Positions 16,821 through 24,052 of a DNA stretch of 35,805 bases are shown here, piece by piece. Source of the DNA: an uncultured Pelagibacteraceae bacterium (GTDB lineage: Bacteria > Pseudomonadota > Alphaproteobacteria > Pelagibacterales > Pelagibacteraceae); assembly GCA_902594825.1 (NCBI GenBank), contig CACJNO010000006.1:1-35805 (forward strand), in the 5' to 3' direction. Both the position numbers and the translations under genes were made by a program. Each line of letters opens with the position of its first letter. The first letter of the stretch is position 1. Below the pieces are notes generated by a model. It saw nothing but the letters and a program-made list of their open reading frames with translations. It was not told the origin of the DNA and made no database searches.

Positions 16821-18179
16821 TTAACCTTTTGAAACTTCTCTTGTATTAGCGTTGAAAGACTCTTTAAATGGAATATCAACAATAACTGCATCTACAGGTT
16901 TACCTGGAGTATCAGAGTATTTTTCAGGCAAATGGATTTTATATTTTGTTCCAACCTTACCTTTTGGAAATCCATTTGCATTTAATGTCCCATCAAAAGG
17001 AACATATCCCATTGCAATGTTTGTTTTCTTTTCAGGATGCCACCATGGTGAAGTAATGAAACCAACTGGATCTCCACCACTTTCATTTGATATTAACCAA
17101 AAATCTGGCGCATAATCATCAATAGGTTTTCCACCTAACTCCAACCCAACCAATTGAAGTCTGTATGGTTTCTTACCATCCTTAAGTTCTTTACCCATTT
17201 TTTCAAGTGCAGCTTTACCAACATAGTCAGAAGTTTTGTTCCATTCACCTTTTCCTGATAAAGAAACCTGATAGCCTAAGTTACATTGATAAGGATTATG
17301 CTGCATATCCATATCTTGCCCCCAAGATAAAATACCAGCTTGGATTCTTCTGTGGTGTGCAGGTGCAATAACCATAAGCTGGTGTTTTTTTCCAGCTTCA
17401 AGCACAGCATTCCACATGTCATCAGCATATAAAGTTGCATCTCGTAGATAAATTTCATAACCAGCTTCTCCAGAAAAGCCCGATTGAGAAATCACACAAC
17501 TTCTTCCAGCAACTTTAACTTCAGCTAAACCATAAAATGGCATATTTTCTAAATCAACTTGATCACCTAACAAATCTTTCATCAGAGCTTTTGATTTTGG
17601 ACCTTGTATTTGAACCGGACATGCATCGATTTCTTGAATGGTGCAATTAAATCTTCCATCTGCATTAACACCCTGTAAATACATACCAATATCAGAGTCT
17701 GATAATGAAAACCAAAACTCATCTTTAGAAATTCTTAAAAGAATTGGATCATTTAAAACCCCACCATAAGCGTTACATAAAATTACATACCTTGCTCTCA
17801 TTGGTGAAATTTTTGTTGCATCTCTTGTTATAACATAATCAACAAATTTTTCTGCGTCTGGACCTTTAACTTGAATTTGTCTTTCAACTGCAACATTCCA
17901 CATTGTTACGTGATTAACAATTGCATCGTATTCAACCATTGCACCACCATCTTCTGGTTTTACATATCCTCTTGGATGGTAAATACGATTATATACTGTA
18001 GCTCTCCAACAACCTGCTTGCATTGATAAATGCCAATAAGGTGATTTTCTTACTCTTGTTGAAATTAACATTTCGACTTTTGTTGGTCCACTTTGTCTTA
18101 AATTGTATGGTACTTTTCGATCTGATTGATCAACAGAAGTAACATGTTTTAATTTTGTATAGTCAAACTCTTTAGACAT
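16821..18179 (-). CDS. DmdA/LigM-like tetrahydrofolate-dependent methyltransferase
   Basis: This 452-aa protein belongs to the GcvT superfamily and resembles the demethylase branch. VAVERQIQVKGPDA (96-109) and GGVLNDPILL (139-148) are close to DMSP demethylase DmdA, while the length of about 450 aa and the linkage to a MetF gene recall the aryl O-demethylases LigM and DesA. Characterised members of both groups move a methyl group onto THF, giving 5-methyl-THF, which MetF oxidises. The substrate here cannot be read from sequence; at 452 aa it is longer than the 369-aa SAR11 DmdA I recall. The start is the second of two nearby ATGs, because the AAGGAG at 18187-18192 is seven bases from it. It overlaps metF by eight bases. 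Confidence 0.8.
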   Translation of the reverse strand: MSKEFDYTKLKHVTSVDQSDRKVPYNLRQSGPTKVEMLISTRVRKSPYWHLSMQAGCWRATVYNRIYHPRGYVKPEDGGAMVEYDAIVNHVTMWNVAVERQIQVKGPDAEKFVDYVITRDATKISPMRARYVILCNAYGGVLNDPILLRISKDEFWFSLSDSDIGMYLQGVNADGRFNCTIQEIDACPVQIQGPKSKALMKDLLGDQVDLENMPFYGLAEVKVAGRSCVISQSGFSGEAGYEIYLRDATLYADDMWNAVLEAGKKHQLMVIAPAHHRRIQAGILSWGQDMDMQHNPYQCNLGYQVSLSGKGEWNKTSDYVGKAALEKMGKELKDGKKPYRLQLVGLELGGKPIDDYAPDFWLISNESGGDPVGFITSPWWHPEKKTNIAMGYVPFDGTLNANGFPKGKVGTKYKIHLPEKYSDTPGKPVDAVIVDIPFKESFNANTREVSKG

Positions 18180-18945
18180 AACCATTCTCCTTCAACCACT
18201 TGTTAGTTTCCTTCAAGCCGCCGAATGTATAAATGTGGAAGAAATCAGTGTGTGATTTAACTTTCCCAATTAAATCATTTGGGTCTTTAGGTTTTAATAA
18301 ATCTAACGCCTTACTAAAATTAGATTTAAGAAAATTTATGGAATTTTTTGCCCCAACAATATTAGCAAATTTTATTAAACTTGATATTTTTAGAGGTCCA
18401 GTAATTCCTACATGCACTGGTATGCTTTGTTTAGATATAAAATCTATAATAGGTTGGGGATCTAATAACCACTGAGTAACTATATAATCCGCATAAGGCT
18501 TTTTATCTATCATAGCTTTTTCTAAATCTGAGTCGGATATATCAGGACTCCCCTCTGGGTGTCCAGCAATTCCTATTGTCATCTTCTCAAAATAACCAGT
18601 CTCTAAAAGTTGAAATGAGCTATCAAATTTACCTAAAGGTTCTCGACCTCCACCAATTATTAATACTTGTTTAACTCCCCCATCCTTACATCTCGAAACA
18701 TAATCTTTTAGCTCTTTTTCGTTATGCATTGATCTTGCTGGAAAATGAGGCACTGGGTTAAACCCTTTTTTTACAAGCTCAACTGCCTGTTGAGCTGTGT
18801 CTTTATAGTCTCCACCAGGCAACATGGTAATATAAACATCATTGACCGGAGGTACCGTTGATAGGTCAGTTTTGGGACTAATTTCCAAAGAAAATTTCAT
18901 TTCATGATCATTATATTTTTTAAAAAAGCTGTCAAAGAAATTCAT
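18172..18945 (-). CDS. metF: Methylenetetrahydrofolate reductase family protein
   Basis: This protein of about 257 aa has the MTHFR barrel pattern. FSLEISPKTD lies near the N-terminus, HFPARSM is where the family has a folate-binding H-[LFI]-x-x-R, GGGREPLG follows, and IAGHPEGSPDI replaces the usual YPE-HPE motif. It would interconvert 5-methyl-THF and 5,10-methylene-THF, probably in the oxidative direction given the overlapping methyltransferase gene. I use the ATG at 18943-18945; an ATG at 18900 and one at 19008 are also in frame, and the last would run into the divergent Rieske gene. This shorter MetF type is unlikely to be only a methionine-synthesis enzyme, by context. Confidence 0.85.
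   Translation of the reverse strand: MNFFDSFFKKYNDHEMKFSLEISPKTDLSTVPPVNDVYITMLPGGDYKDTAQQAVELVKKGFNPVPHFPARSMHNEKELKDYVSRCKDGGVKQVLIIGGGREPLGKFDSSFQLLETGYFEKMTIGIAGHPEGSPDISDSDLEKAMIDKKPYADYIVTQWLLDPQPIIDFISKQSIPVHVGITGPLKISSLIKFANIVGAKNSINFLKSNFSKALDLLKPKDPNDLIGKVKSHTDFFHIYTFGGLKETNKWLKENGYV
18187..18192 (-). promoter_or_regulatory. Shine-Dalgarno AAGGAG of the DmdA/LigM-like gene
   Basis: AAGGAG on the minus strand lies one base from an ATG at 18185 but seven bases from the ATG at 18179, so it selects the latter. It sits inside the end of the metF coding sequence. Confidence 0.7.
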
Positions 18946-18999
18946 TTGAGGATGTGGCGAAATTTGTTGCCAAAAATTATGCCCATGATAATTTTTTTT

Positions 19000-20196
19000 G
19001 TGGATCAAAATCTTAAAAAAATACCCCTTTCAGAAATATTAGATATTAAGAAGCTTAATAATGTTGATAAGCCGATAGTCTCAGCTAATGGTTTACCTAA
19101 TGAATGTTACATAAATGATGACTATTTAGCACATGAAAGAGAAAAGGTTTTTTTTAATAAATGGACTGTAATTGGAGTGGGAAGCTCAATCCCTAATCCT
19201 GGAGACGTTAAACCTCACAATTTATTAGGAATTCCACTAATCATGATAAGAGACAAAGAGATGAAGATTCGAGTTTTTCATAATGTTTGTAGTCATAGAG
19301 GTTTCAAGCTTATAGATGAACCATGTACTCTAAAAAATGTAATAAGATGTCCATATCATTCTTGGTCCTATAATTTTGATGGAAAACTTGTATCTACACC
19401 ACACATCGGTGGTTTAAACAAACATCGATCAGAAAATTTTGATAATCAAATGAGTAATTTAAAAGAAGTGAGAGCCCAAATTTGGATGGATATAGTTTTT
19501 GTAAATATTAATTCAAATGAGATTGAATTTAAAGAATATATTAAACCTTTAGAAAAAAGGTGGTCGAATTTTATAAATGATGAGGATCATAAAACATTAA
19601 TTCATTCAAATGATTATGGATATTTTGAATTAAACGTTAAATGTAATTGGAAATTTGCAATTGAAAATTACTGCGAAAGTTATCATTTACCAACAATTCA
19701 TCCTGGGTTGAATAAAGTCTCTAATATAAATGATCATTATCATATCCAGGGATTACCTAACAGATTTGCTGGTCAAGGAAGTAAAAAGTATGAACAGCCA
19801 GTAAAAGGAAATAAAAAATTTAATATTTTTCCTAACTGGGATAAAAGTATGCTGAAAAATTCTGAGTATGTAGCTATATTTCCAAACGTGATGATAGGAT
19901 TACATATTGATCACTTTTATGTTTTTTGGTTAGAGCCTTTGACAACGAACAAAACTAAAGAACATATGCAGATTTATTATATAGGTAATGATAGTGCAAA
20001 TGGAAAAGAGTTAAAAGAATTAAGGAAAGAAAACTCAAGATTTTGGAAAGATGTTATGTTAGAAGATATAAATGCAATTGAAGGAATGCAAAAAGGAAGA
20101 AGCTCACCAGTTTATAATGGCGGAAATTTCTCACCCATTATGGATCAACCAACTCATCAATTTCACAGATGGGTAGCAAATAATATAATGAGTTAG
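19000..20196 (+). CDS. Rieske non-heme iron oxygenase, glycine-betaine/choline monooxygenase type
   Basis: This is the oxygenase component of a Rieske system, 398 aa from the GTG at 19000. Cys97-x-His99 and Cys117-x2-His120 bind the 2Fe-2S cluster. The catalytic iron site appears in NWKFAIENYCESYHLPTIHP with His229 and His234. Among Rieske oxygenases the ENYxExYHxPxxHP pattern is that of GbcA (glycine betaine demethylase), choline monooxygenase and stachydrine demethylase, so oxidative N-demethylation is likely. No ferredoxin reductase gene lies nearby. An in-frame ATG at 18985 is an alternative start; a still longer frame would overlap metF. It heads the long plus-strand run. Confidence 0.85.
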   Translation: MDQNLKKIPLSEILDIKKLNNVDKPIVSANGLPNECYINDDYLAHEREKVFFNKWTVIGVGSSIPNPGDVKPHNLLGIPLIMIRDKEMKIRVFHNVCSHRGFKLIDEPCTLKNVIRCPYHSWSYNFDGKLVSTPHIGGLNKHRSENFDNQMSNLKEVRAQIWMDIVFVNINSNEIEFKEYIKPLEKRWSNFINDEDHKTLIHSNDYGYFELNVKCNWKFAIENYCESYHLPTIHPGLNKVSNINDHYHIQGLPNRFAGQGSKKYEQPVKGNKKFNIFPNWDKSMLKNSEYVAIFPNVMIGLHIDHFYVFWLEPLTTNKTKEHMQIYYIGNDSANGKELKELRKENSRFWKDVMLEDINAIEGMQKGRSSPVYNGGNFSPIMDQPTHQFHRWVANNIMS

Positions 20197-20203
20197 AGGT
20201 TAT

Positions 20204-20833
20204 ATGGCACTCAAGGATGTTGGAAATAAAGTTCCTATTTATAAACTTAAAACAACTGATGAAGTTATGAAGTACTATGATGAATGGGGTGAGGAGGACA
20301 AATATAATAAAGACATGGTGGAATGGAACTATACAGGACCAAAAGAAACAGTAGATATCTTTAATAAATATACATTAAATAAAGAAATACTTATTTTTGA
20401 TGCTGGATGTGGTACAGGATTAGTTGGATTGGAGTTAAAAAAATATGGATATAAGAATTTTCATGGAGCTGATCTTTCACAAAAATTATTAGATACAATA
20501 CCTCAAAATCTTTATCAAAAATTAATTAAAGCTGATTTAAATAAACCAATTGAAATTAAAGATGATTTTTATGACTCAGTAATGTGTGTTGGAACTTTTA
20601 CTTTTGGCCATGTTAAACCTCAGGCTTTAAATGAATTTGTAAGAATAACTAAAAAAAATGGATTAATTTGTTTTACAATAAATGAGGGTATTTATATGGA
20701 ATATGGTTTTGATAAAAAGATTGATACGCTTAAAAAAGAAGGTAAATGGAAAGAGTTAGAATTTTTTAAATCTGATTATATTGCGAGTAAAAATGTTAAT
20801 GCATGGCTTGGATTATATAAGGTGAATAAATGA
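20204..20833 (+). CDS. SAM-dependent methyltransferase
   Basis: This 209-aa class I methyltransferase has motif I, ILIFDAGCGTGLVGLEL, near residue 62, an acidic end to the next strand (HGADLS), and LIKADLNKPI and SVMCVGTFTFGHV as motifs II-III. The N-terminal VMKYYDEWGEEDKYNKDMVEWNY block resembles the Williams-Beuren (METTL27-like) methyltransferase group. The acceptor is unknown. It starts behind an AGAGGT ribosome-binding site, seven bases after the Rieske gene stop, and overlaps the next gene by four bases, so it may act on a product of that pathway. Confidence 0.85.
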   Translation: MALKDVGNKVPIYKLKTTDEVMKYYDEWGEEDKYNKDMVEWNYTGPKETVDIFNKYTLNKEILIFDAGCGTGLVGLELKKYGYKNFHGADLSQKLLDTIPQNLYQKLIKADLNKPIEIKDDFYDSVMCVGTFTFGHVKPQALNEFVRITKKNGLICFTINEGIYMEYGFDKKIDTLKKEGKWKELEFFKSDYIASKNVNAWLGLYKVNK

Positions 20834-21240
20834 AAATTATATTGATTATGGGATTACCTGGATCGGGTAAAACAACTTTAGCTACTGAACTGGTTCCATT
20901 GTTAAATGCTGAATGGCTAAATGCTGATAAAGTCAGAGCGGAATATAATGATTGGGATTTTTCTGAAGAGGGTAGAGTAAGACAAGCAAATAGAATGAGA
21001 GATTTAGCAAATAAATTGAAAAAAGAGGGTAATTATGTAGTGGCAGATTTTGTTTGTCCAACTAGAGAGGCCAGAAAGTTATTTGGTGCTGACTACACAA
21101 TATGGATGGACACAATTGAAAAAGGTAGATTTGATGATACTAATCAAATGTTTGTTAAGCCAATAAATTTTGATTTTAAAGTAAATACGTTTGATGCAAA
21201 AAATTGGTCTAAAAAAATTATTAAGGAGATACTTAAGTGA
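20830..21240 (+). CDS. APS-kinase-like P-loop kinase
   Basis: This 136-aa protein has a Walker A motif, GLPGSGKT (8-15), followed by LNADKVRAEYNDWDFSEEGRVRQANRM, which closely parallels the DGDNVR and FS..DR segments of adenylylsulfate kinase (CysC). It is shorter than CysC (about 200 aa), and the C-terminal half is diverged, so phosphorylation of APS is not assured; a related small hydroxylated or nucleotide substrate is possible. It is translationally coupled on both sides (ATGA and GTGA overlaps) to a methyltransferase and an HxGH nucleotidyltransferase. Confidence 0.75.
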   Translation: MKIILIMGLPGSGKTTLATELVPLLNAEWLNADKVRAEYNDWDFSEEGRVRQANRMRDLANKLKKEGNYVVADFVCPTREARKLFGADYTIWMDTIEKGRFDDTNQMFVKPINFDFKVNTFDAKNWSKKIIKEILK

Positions 21241-21611
21241 GTTATAATTGGGATAATAAAAAACCAACGGTCCAAATGCTAGGAAGATGGCAACCATTTC
21301 ACGATGGTCATTATACTTTGTTTAAAGAAATAATAAAAAAAACAGGTCAAGTATGTATTCAAATAAGAGATGTTCAGGGAGTAGATGACAATCCTTTTGA
21401 TTTTGAAACTGTTAAAAAAAATATAGAGGACAGACTTAATCCAGAATTTCAAGGACGATTTAAAATTATGTTAGTCCCAAATATTACAAATATTTGTTAT
21501 GGAAGAGGTGTTGGTTATAAAATTGAGGAGATAGTTTTGCCAGAGGAAATCCAGAAAATTTCAGCTACTAAAATAAGAGCGAAAATGAGAGAAGAAGGTA
21601 AGCTCAAATAG
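21237..21611 (+). CDS. HxGH-type nucleotidyltransferase
   Basis: This 124-aa protein begins at a GTG overlapping the kinase stop. It has the nucleotidyltransferase alpha/beta phosphodiesterase signature: LGRWQPFHDGH with HDGH at 22-25, and ISATKIR near the C-terminus, matching the ISSTxIR motif. The RWQPFHxGH form is closest to NMN-adenylyltransferase/NadM and cytidylyltransferase-like enzymes, not to ATP sulfurylase. It would transfer a nucleotidyl group to a small phosphorylated or acidic substrate. With the kinase before it, it may form a two-step activation module. Confidence 0.8.
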   Translation: MSYNWDNKKPTVQMLGRWQPFHDGHYTLFKEIIKKTGQVCIQIRDVQGVDDNPFDFETVKKNIEDRLNPEFQGRFKIMLVPNITNICYGRGVGYKIEEIVLPEEIQKISATKIRAKMREEGKLK

Positions 21612-21618
21612 TATTTTG

Positions 21619-22392
21619 ATGAATATAAAGGTTAAAAATCTTATAGACGGCATATCAATTGTTATTATTAATGAACCTAAAACTTACAATTCATTATCAT
21701 TTAGAAATTTAAATGGTTTAATTAAAGTTTTCAAAAAACTAGACAAAGATAAAAAAACAAAAGTAATAATTTTAGAAGGATCAGGAAAGGGTTTTAGTGC
21801 TGGCCACAATCTTAAAGAAGTTAAAAATCTAAAAGTTAAAAACAAATATCAAAAATTGTTTAATCTTTGTTCAAAATTAATGCTTCAAATTGTTGAGGGA
21901 AAAAAACCAGTCATAGCCAAAGTCCATGGAGCCGCTTATGCTGCTGGTTGTCAATTAGTTGCCAGTTGTGATTTGGCTTATAGTACAAAAGAGGCTTTAT
22001 TTGCAACACCAGGTGTTAATATAGGATTATTTTGTAGTACGCCAATGGTTGCGGTTAGCAGAAAAATAAACAGAAAGCCAATGATGAAAATGTTGTTAAC
22101 TGGAGAACCAATTAAAGCAAATTATGCAAAGGAAATTGGTTTGATAAATGATTATTTCTCTAAATCAAAATTGAATAGTGAGGTCTTAAAAGTTGCGAAA
22201 AAAATTGCGTCTAAATCAAACTTAACAATTAAAATTGGTAAGCAAGCATTCTATAAGCAGTTAGAGATGCCTTTAAGAAAAGCTTATTCATACACAAGTA
22301 AAATGATGACAATAAACATGATGGCAATGGATGCAAAAGAGGGTATTTCCGCTTTTTTAGAAAAAAGAAAACCAAAATGGAAAAATAAATGA
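21619..22392 (+). CDS. Enoyl-CoA hydratase/isomerase family protein, ECHDC3-like
   Basis: This 257-aa crotonase-fold protein has the oxyanion-hole segments FSAGHN (59-64) and HGAAYAAGCQL (103-113), and the ATPGVNIGLFCSTP block typical of the ECHDC3 subgroup. Both catalytic glutamates of classical hydratases are absent. The family's Pro-Glu-Ile position is Pro-Gly-Val (Gly132), and the E in the family's MEMVLTG segment aligns with Lys157 of KMLLTG. It probably binds an acyl-CoA but may catalyse something other than hydration. The ATG at 21619 is preferred to a TTG three bases earlier. It overlaps the next small gene by four bases. Confidence 0.85.
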   Translation: MNIKVKNLIDGISIVIINEPKTYNSLSFRNLNGLIKVFKKLDKDKKTKVIILEGSGKGFSAGHNLKEVKNLKVKNKYQKLFNLCSKLMLQIVEGKKPVIAKVHGAAYAAGCQLVASCDLAYSTKEALFATPGVNIGLFCSTPMVAVSRKINRKPMMKMLLTGEPIKANYAKEIGLINDYFSKSKLNSEVLKVAKKIASKSNLTIKIGKQAFYKQLEMPLRKAYSYTSKMMTINMMAMDAKEGISAFLEKRKPKWKNK

Positions 22393-22577
22393 AAATAAAA
22401 AATATTATGACTATTATTTTGATAATTGTTGGACTTTATTTTATTTTTGCTTTCAGAGATCATAATTTTAAAAGAGCTATAGATGCTTGTATTGCAGGAA
22501 GTCAAAAATTAGAAAAACCTATGACTGTTCAGGAAGCTAAGAAGTTTTGTGAAGATGAAATTATAGGTGGAAAGTAA
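22389..22577 (+). CDS. Small membrane-anchored protein, 62 aa
   Basis: The 62-aa product has one hydrophobic segment (IMTIILIIVGLYFIFAF, about 6-22), followed by a charged domain with two cysteines (DACIAGS and KFCEDEI). The C-terminal part recalls small exported cysteine-containing proteins common in marine alphaproteobacteria, but I cannot name a family. An uncleaved N-terminal anchor with a periplasmic domain, perhaps disulfide-bonded, is likely. It starts in an ATGA overlap with the crotonase gene and ends three bases before the CoA-binding gene. Confidence 0.7.
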   Translation: MKIKNIMTIILIIVGLYFIFAFRDHNFKRAIDACIAGSQKLEKPMTVQEAKKFCEDEIIGGK

Positions 22578-22580
22578 AAA

Positions 22581-22982
22581 ATGAAAAACATAAAAGAAAT
22601 TTTAGAAAAATATAAAAATATAGCTCTGGTTGGTGCCAGCAAAGATTTAACAAAAACCTCTTCAATTGTTATGAAATATTTACAAGAATATGGATTTAAA
22701 GTTTATCCTGTTAATCCATCTATGAAAGGAGAAAAAATATTAGGCGAAGAAGTATTTGGAAACATTACTGAAATTAATAATCCGGTTGAAATAATCGATG
22801 TATTCAGGCCATCTAATGAAGTGATTGAAATTGCAAAAGATGCTGTAAAAATTAATGCAAAAGTTTTATGGTTACAATTAGACATTAAAAGTAAAAAGGC
22901 AAAAAAAATTGTTGAGGCAAATAATATAATGTACATAGAGAATAAATGTACAAAGATTGAATTTGAAAAATATTTTAATTAA
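22581..22982 (+). CDS. CoA-binding domain protein, YccU family
   Basis: This 133-aa single-domain Rossmann protein has an IALVGASKDLTKTSSIVM start, KVYPVNPSMKGEKILGEEVFGNI, IIDVFRPSNEV, VLWLQLDI and a final YIENKCTKIEF segment. Together these match the YccU/CoA_binding_2 family. It is expected to bind CoA or a derivative; a catalytic role is not established. It shares one base (TAATG) with the following gene. Confidence 0.9.
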   Translation: MKNIKEILEKYKNIALVGASKDLTKTSSIVMKYLQEYGFKVYPVNPSMKGEKILGEEVFGNITEINNPVEIIDVFRPSNEVIEIAKDAVKINAKVLWLQLDIKSKKAKKIVEANNIMYIENKCTKIEFEKYFN

Positions 22983-23551
22983 TGAAAAAAATATTTCTTA
23001 TTTATGGACATTATGATGATAAATCTTTTAATGCTGCTATTAGAGACACTTTTGTTAAGACTGTCAAAGACAAAGGTCATACAGTTGATATTATTGATCT
23101 ATATAAGGAAAAATTTGATCCAGTTTTTGCGGGTGAAGAACCAGATGATGTAGTTTTAAATCATAGAAAGAGAATCGATAATTGTGATACAATAGTTTTG
23201 ATAGCTCCCATTTGGAATTTTAGAATGCCAGCAATTGTTGAAGGTTGGATAGATAAAGTTCTAGCTCCACCTTGGGCATTCAGATTTAAACAATTGTGGG
23301 GTAACTATGGATACCCAATAGGAAACCTTAAAGACAAAAAAGCAATTATCTTTTGTACTTATGGTTCACCAAGATTAGCTATAACAACATTTTTTCTAAA
23401 TTTACCTATTAGAAGATTAAAAAGAGGAGTTTTTCATATGTGCGGCATTTATAATATCAATTATAGAAGATATTTTGCTGTACCATTTGTGAGTGATAAA
23501 AAAAGAGAAGAATTTCTTATCGATGTTAAAAAAACTGCACTTAACGTTTAG
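22982..23551 (+). CDS. NAD(P)H:quinone oxidoreductase-like flavoprotein
   Basis: This 189-aa protein belongs to the flavodoxin-like NQO/KefF family. FLIYGHYDDKSFNAAI is the FMN/FAD phosphate loop with the family's H-x-x-x-x-S-F-N pattern. APIWNFRMPAIVEGWIDKVL is the quinone/flavin site block, followed by IGNLKDKKAIIFCTYGSP. It would reduce quinones by two electrons using NAD(P)H. Within this operon it could recycle or detoxify a reactive carbonyl or quinone, but that is only inference. Its 3' end overlaps the next gene by 29 bases. Confidence 0.85.
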   Translation: MKKIFLIYGHYDDKSFNAAIRDTFVKTVKDKGHTVDIIDLYKEKFDPVFAGEEPDDVVLNHRKRIDNCDTIVLIAPIWNFRMPAIVEGWIDKVLAPPWAFRFKQLWGNYGYPIGNLKDKKAIIFCTYGSPRLAITTFFLNLPIRRLKRGVFHMCGIYNINYRRYFAVPFVSDKKREEFLIDVKKTALNV

Positions 23552-23996
23552 TGTTGTATTAATTTTTCTATTAAATATATCCTCATTAAAAGCAGAATTA
23601 AAAACTCCAAACAACTCAATTTTACCAGCTGAAGTTATTAAAATTCAATTAGTTGGACTTATGAACAATGATGAAAAATTTAAGGATAGTGGTATCGAAC
23701 AAACTTGGAATTTTGCACATCCAGAAAATAAAAAGTTTACTGGTCCACTGCCTCATTTCAAGATGATGATTAAAGGTAGATCTTATCAGATGCTACTAGA
23801 TCACTTGAGTCATACAATTACCAAAATAGGGAATGGTGACAAATGGGCTCAATTTGAGGTTATAATTTTAGATAAAGAAAAAATTTATCATAAATTCAAC
23901 TGGCAGGTCGAAAAATATACAGATGAAGGGCCTTTGAAAGATTGTTGGCTGACCACAATGGTCTCTAGTCCTATTCCATTAGGAAGTTCTATTTGA
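23523..23996 (+). CDS. Exported DUF4864-like protein
   Basis: This 157-aa protein has a Sec signal peptide (LTFSVVLIFLLNISSLKA, cleavage near residue 24-25). Its mature part, with VIKIQLVGLMNND, WNFAHPENKKFTGPLPHF and MMIKGRSYQMLLDH, resembles the periplasmic DUF4864 family. The function is unknown. The start at 23523 gives a well-formed signal peptide; an in-frame ATG at 23493 would add ten polar residues. It overlaps the quinone reductase gene by 29 bases in another frame. Confidence 0.75.
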   Translation: MLKKLHLTFSVVLIFLLNISSLKAELKTPNNSILPAEVIKIQLVGLMNNDEKFKDSGIEQTWNFAHPENKKFTGPLPHFKMMIKGRSYQMLLDHLSHTITKIGNGDKWAQFEVIILDKEKIYHKFNWQVEKYTDEGPLKDCWLTTMVSSPIPLGSSI

Positions 23997-24052
23997 TTAT
24001 TTACAATACAATTTTGTTTCGTAATGAATAAAAATTTAGTAGAAATCCATTA

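Noticed and set aside
16821-18179. Naming the 452-aa protein dmdA
   Set aside because: Motifs are DmdA-like, but at 452 aa it is longer than the 369-aa SAR11 DmdA I recall, and the MetF linkage resembles LigM/DesA, so substrate and symbol are not justified.
18904-18999. Longer N-terminus of the Rieske oxygenase
   Set aside because: It would overlap the divergent metF gene and add hydrophobic residues unlike the family; GTG 19000 or ATG 18985 fits better.
20830-21240. Naming the P-loop protein cysC
   Set aside because: It is shorter than CysC, and its partner is not an ATP sulfurylase, so APS as substrate is unsupported.
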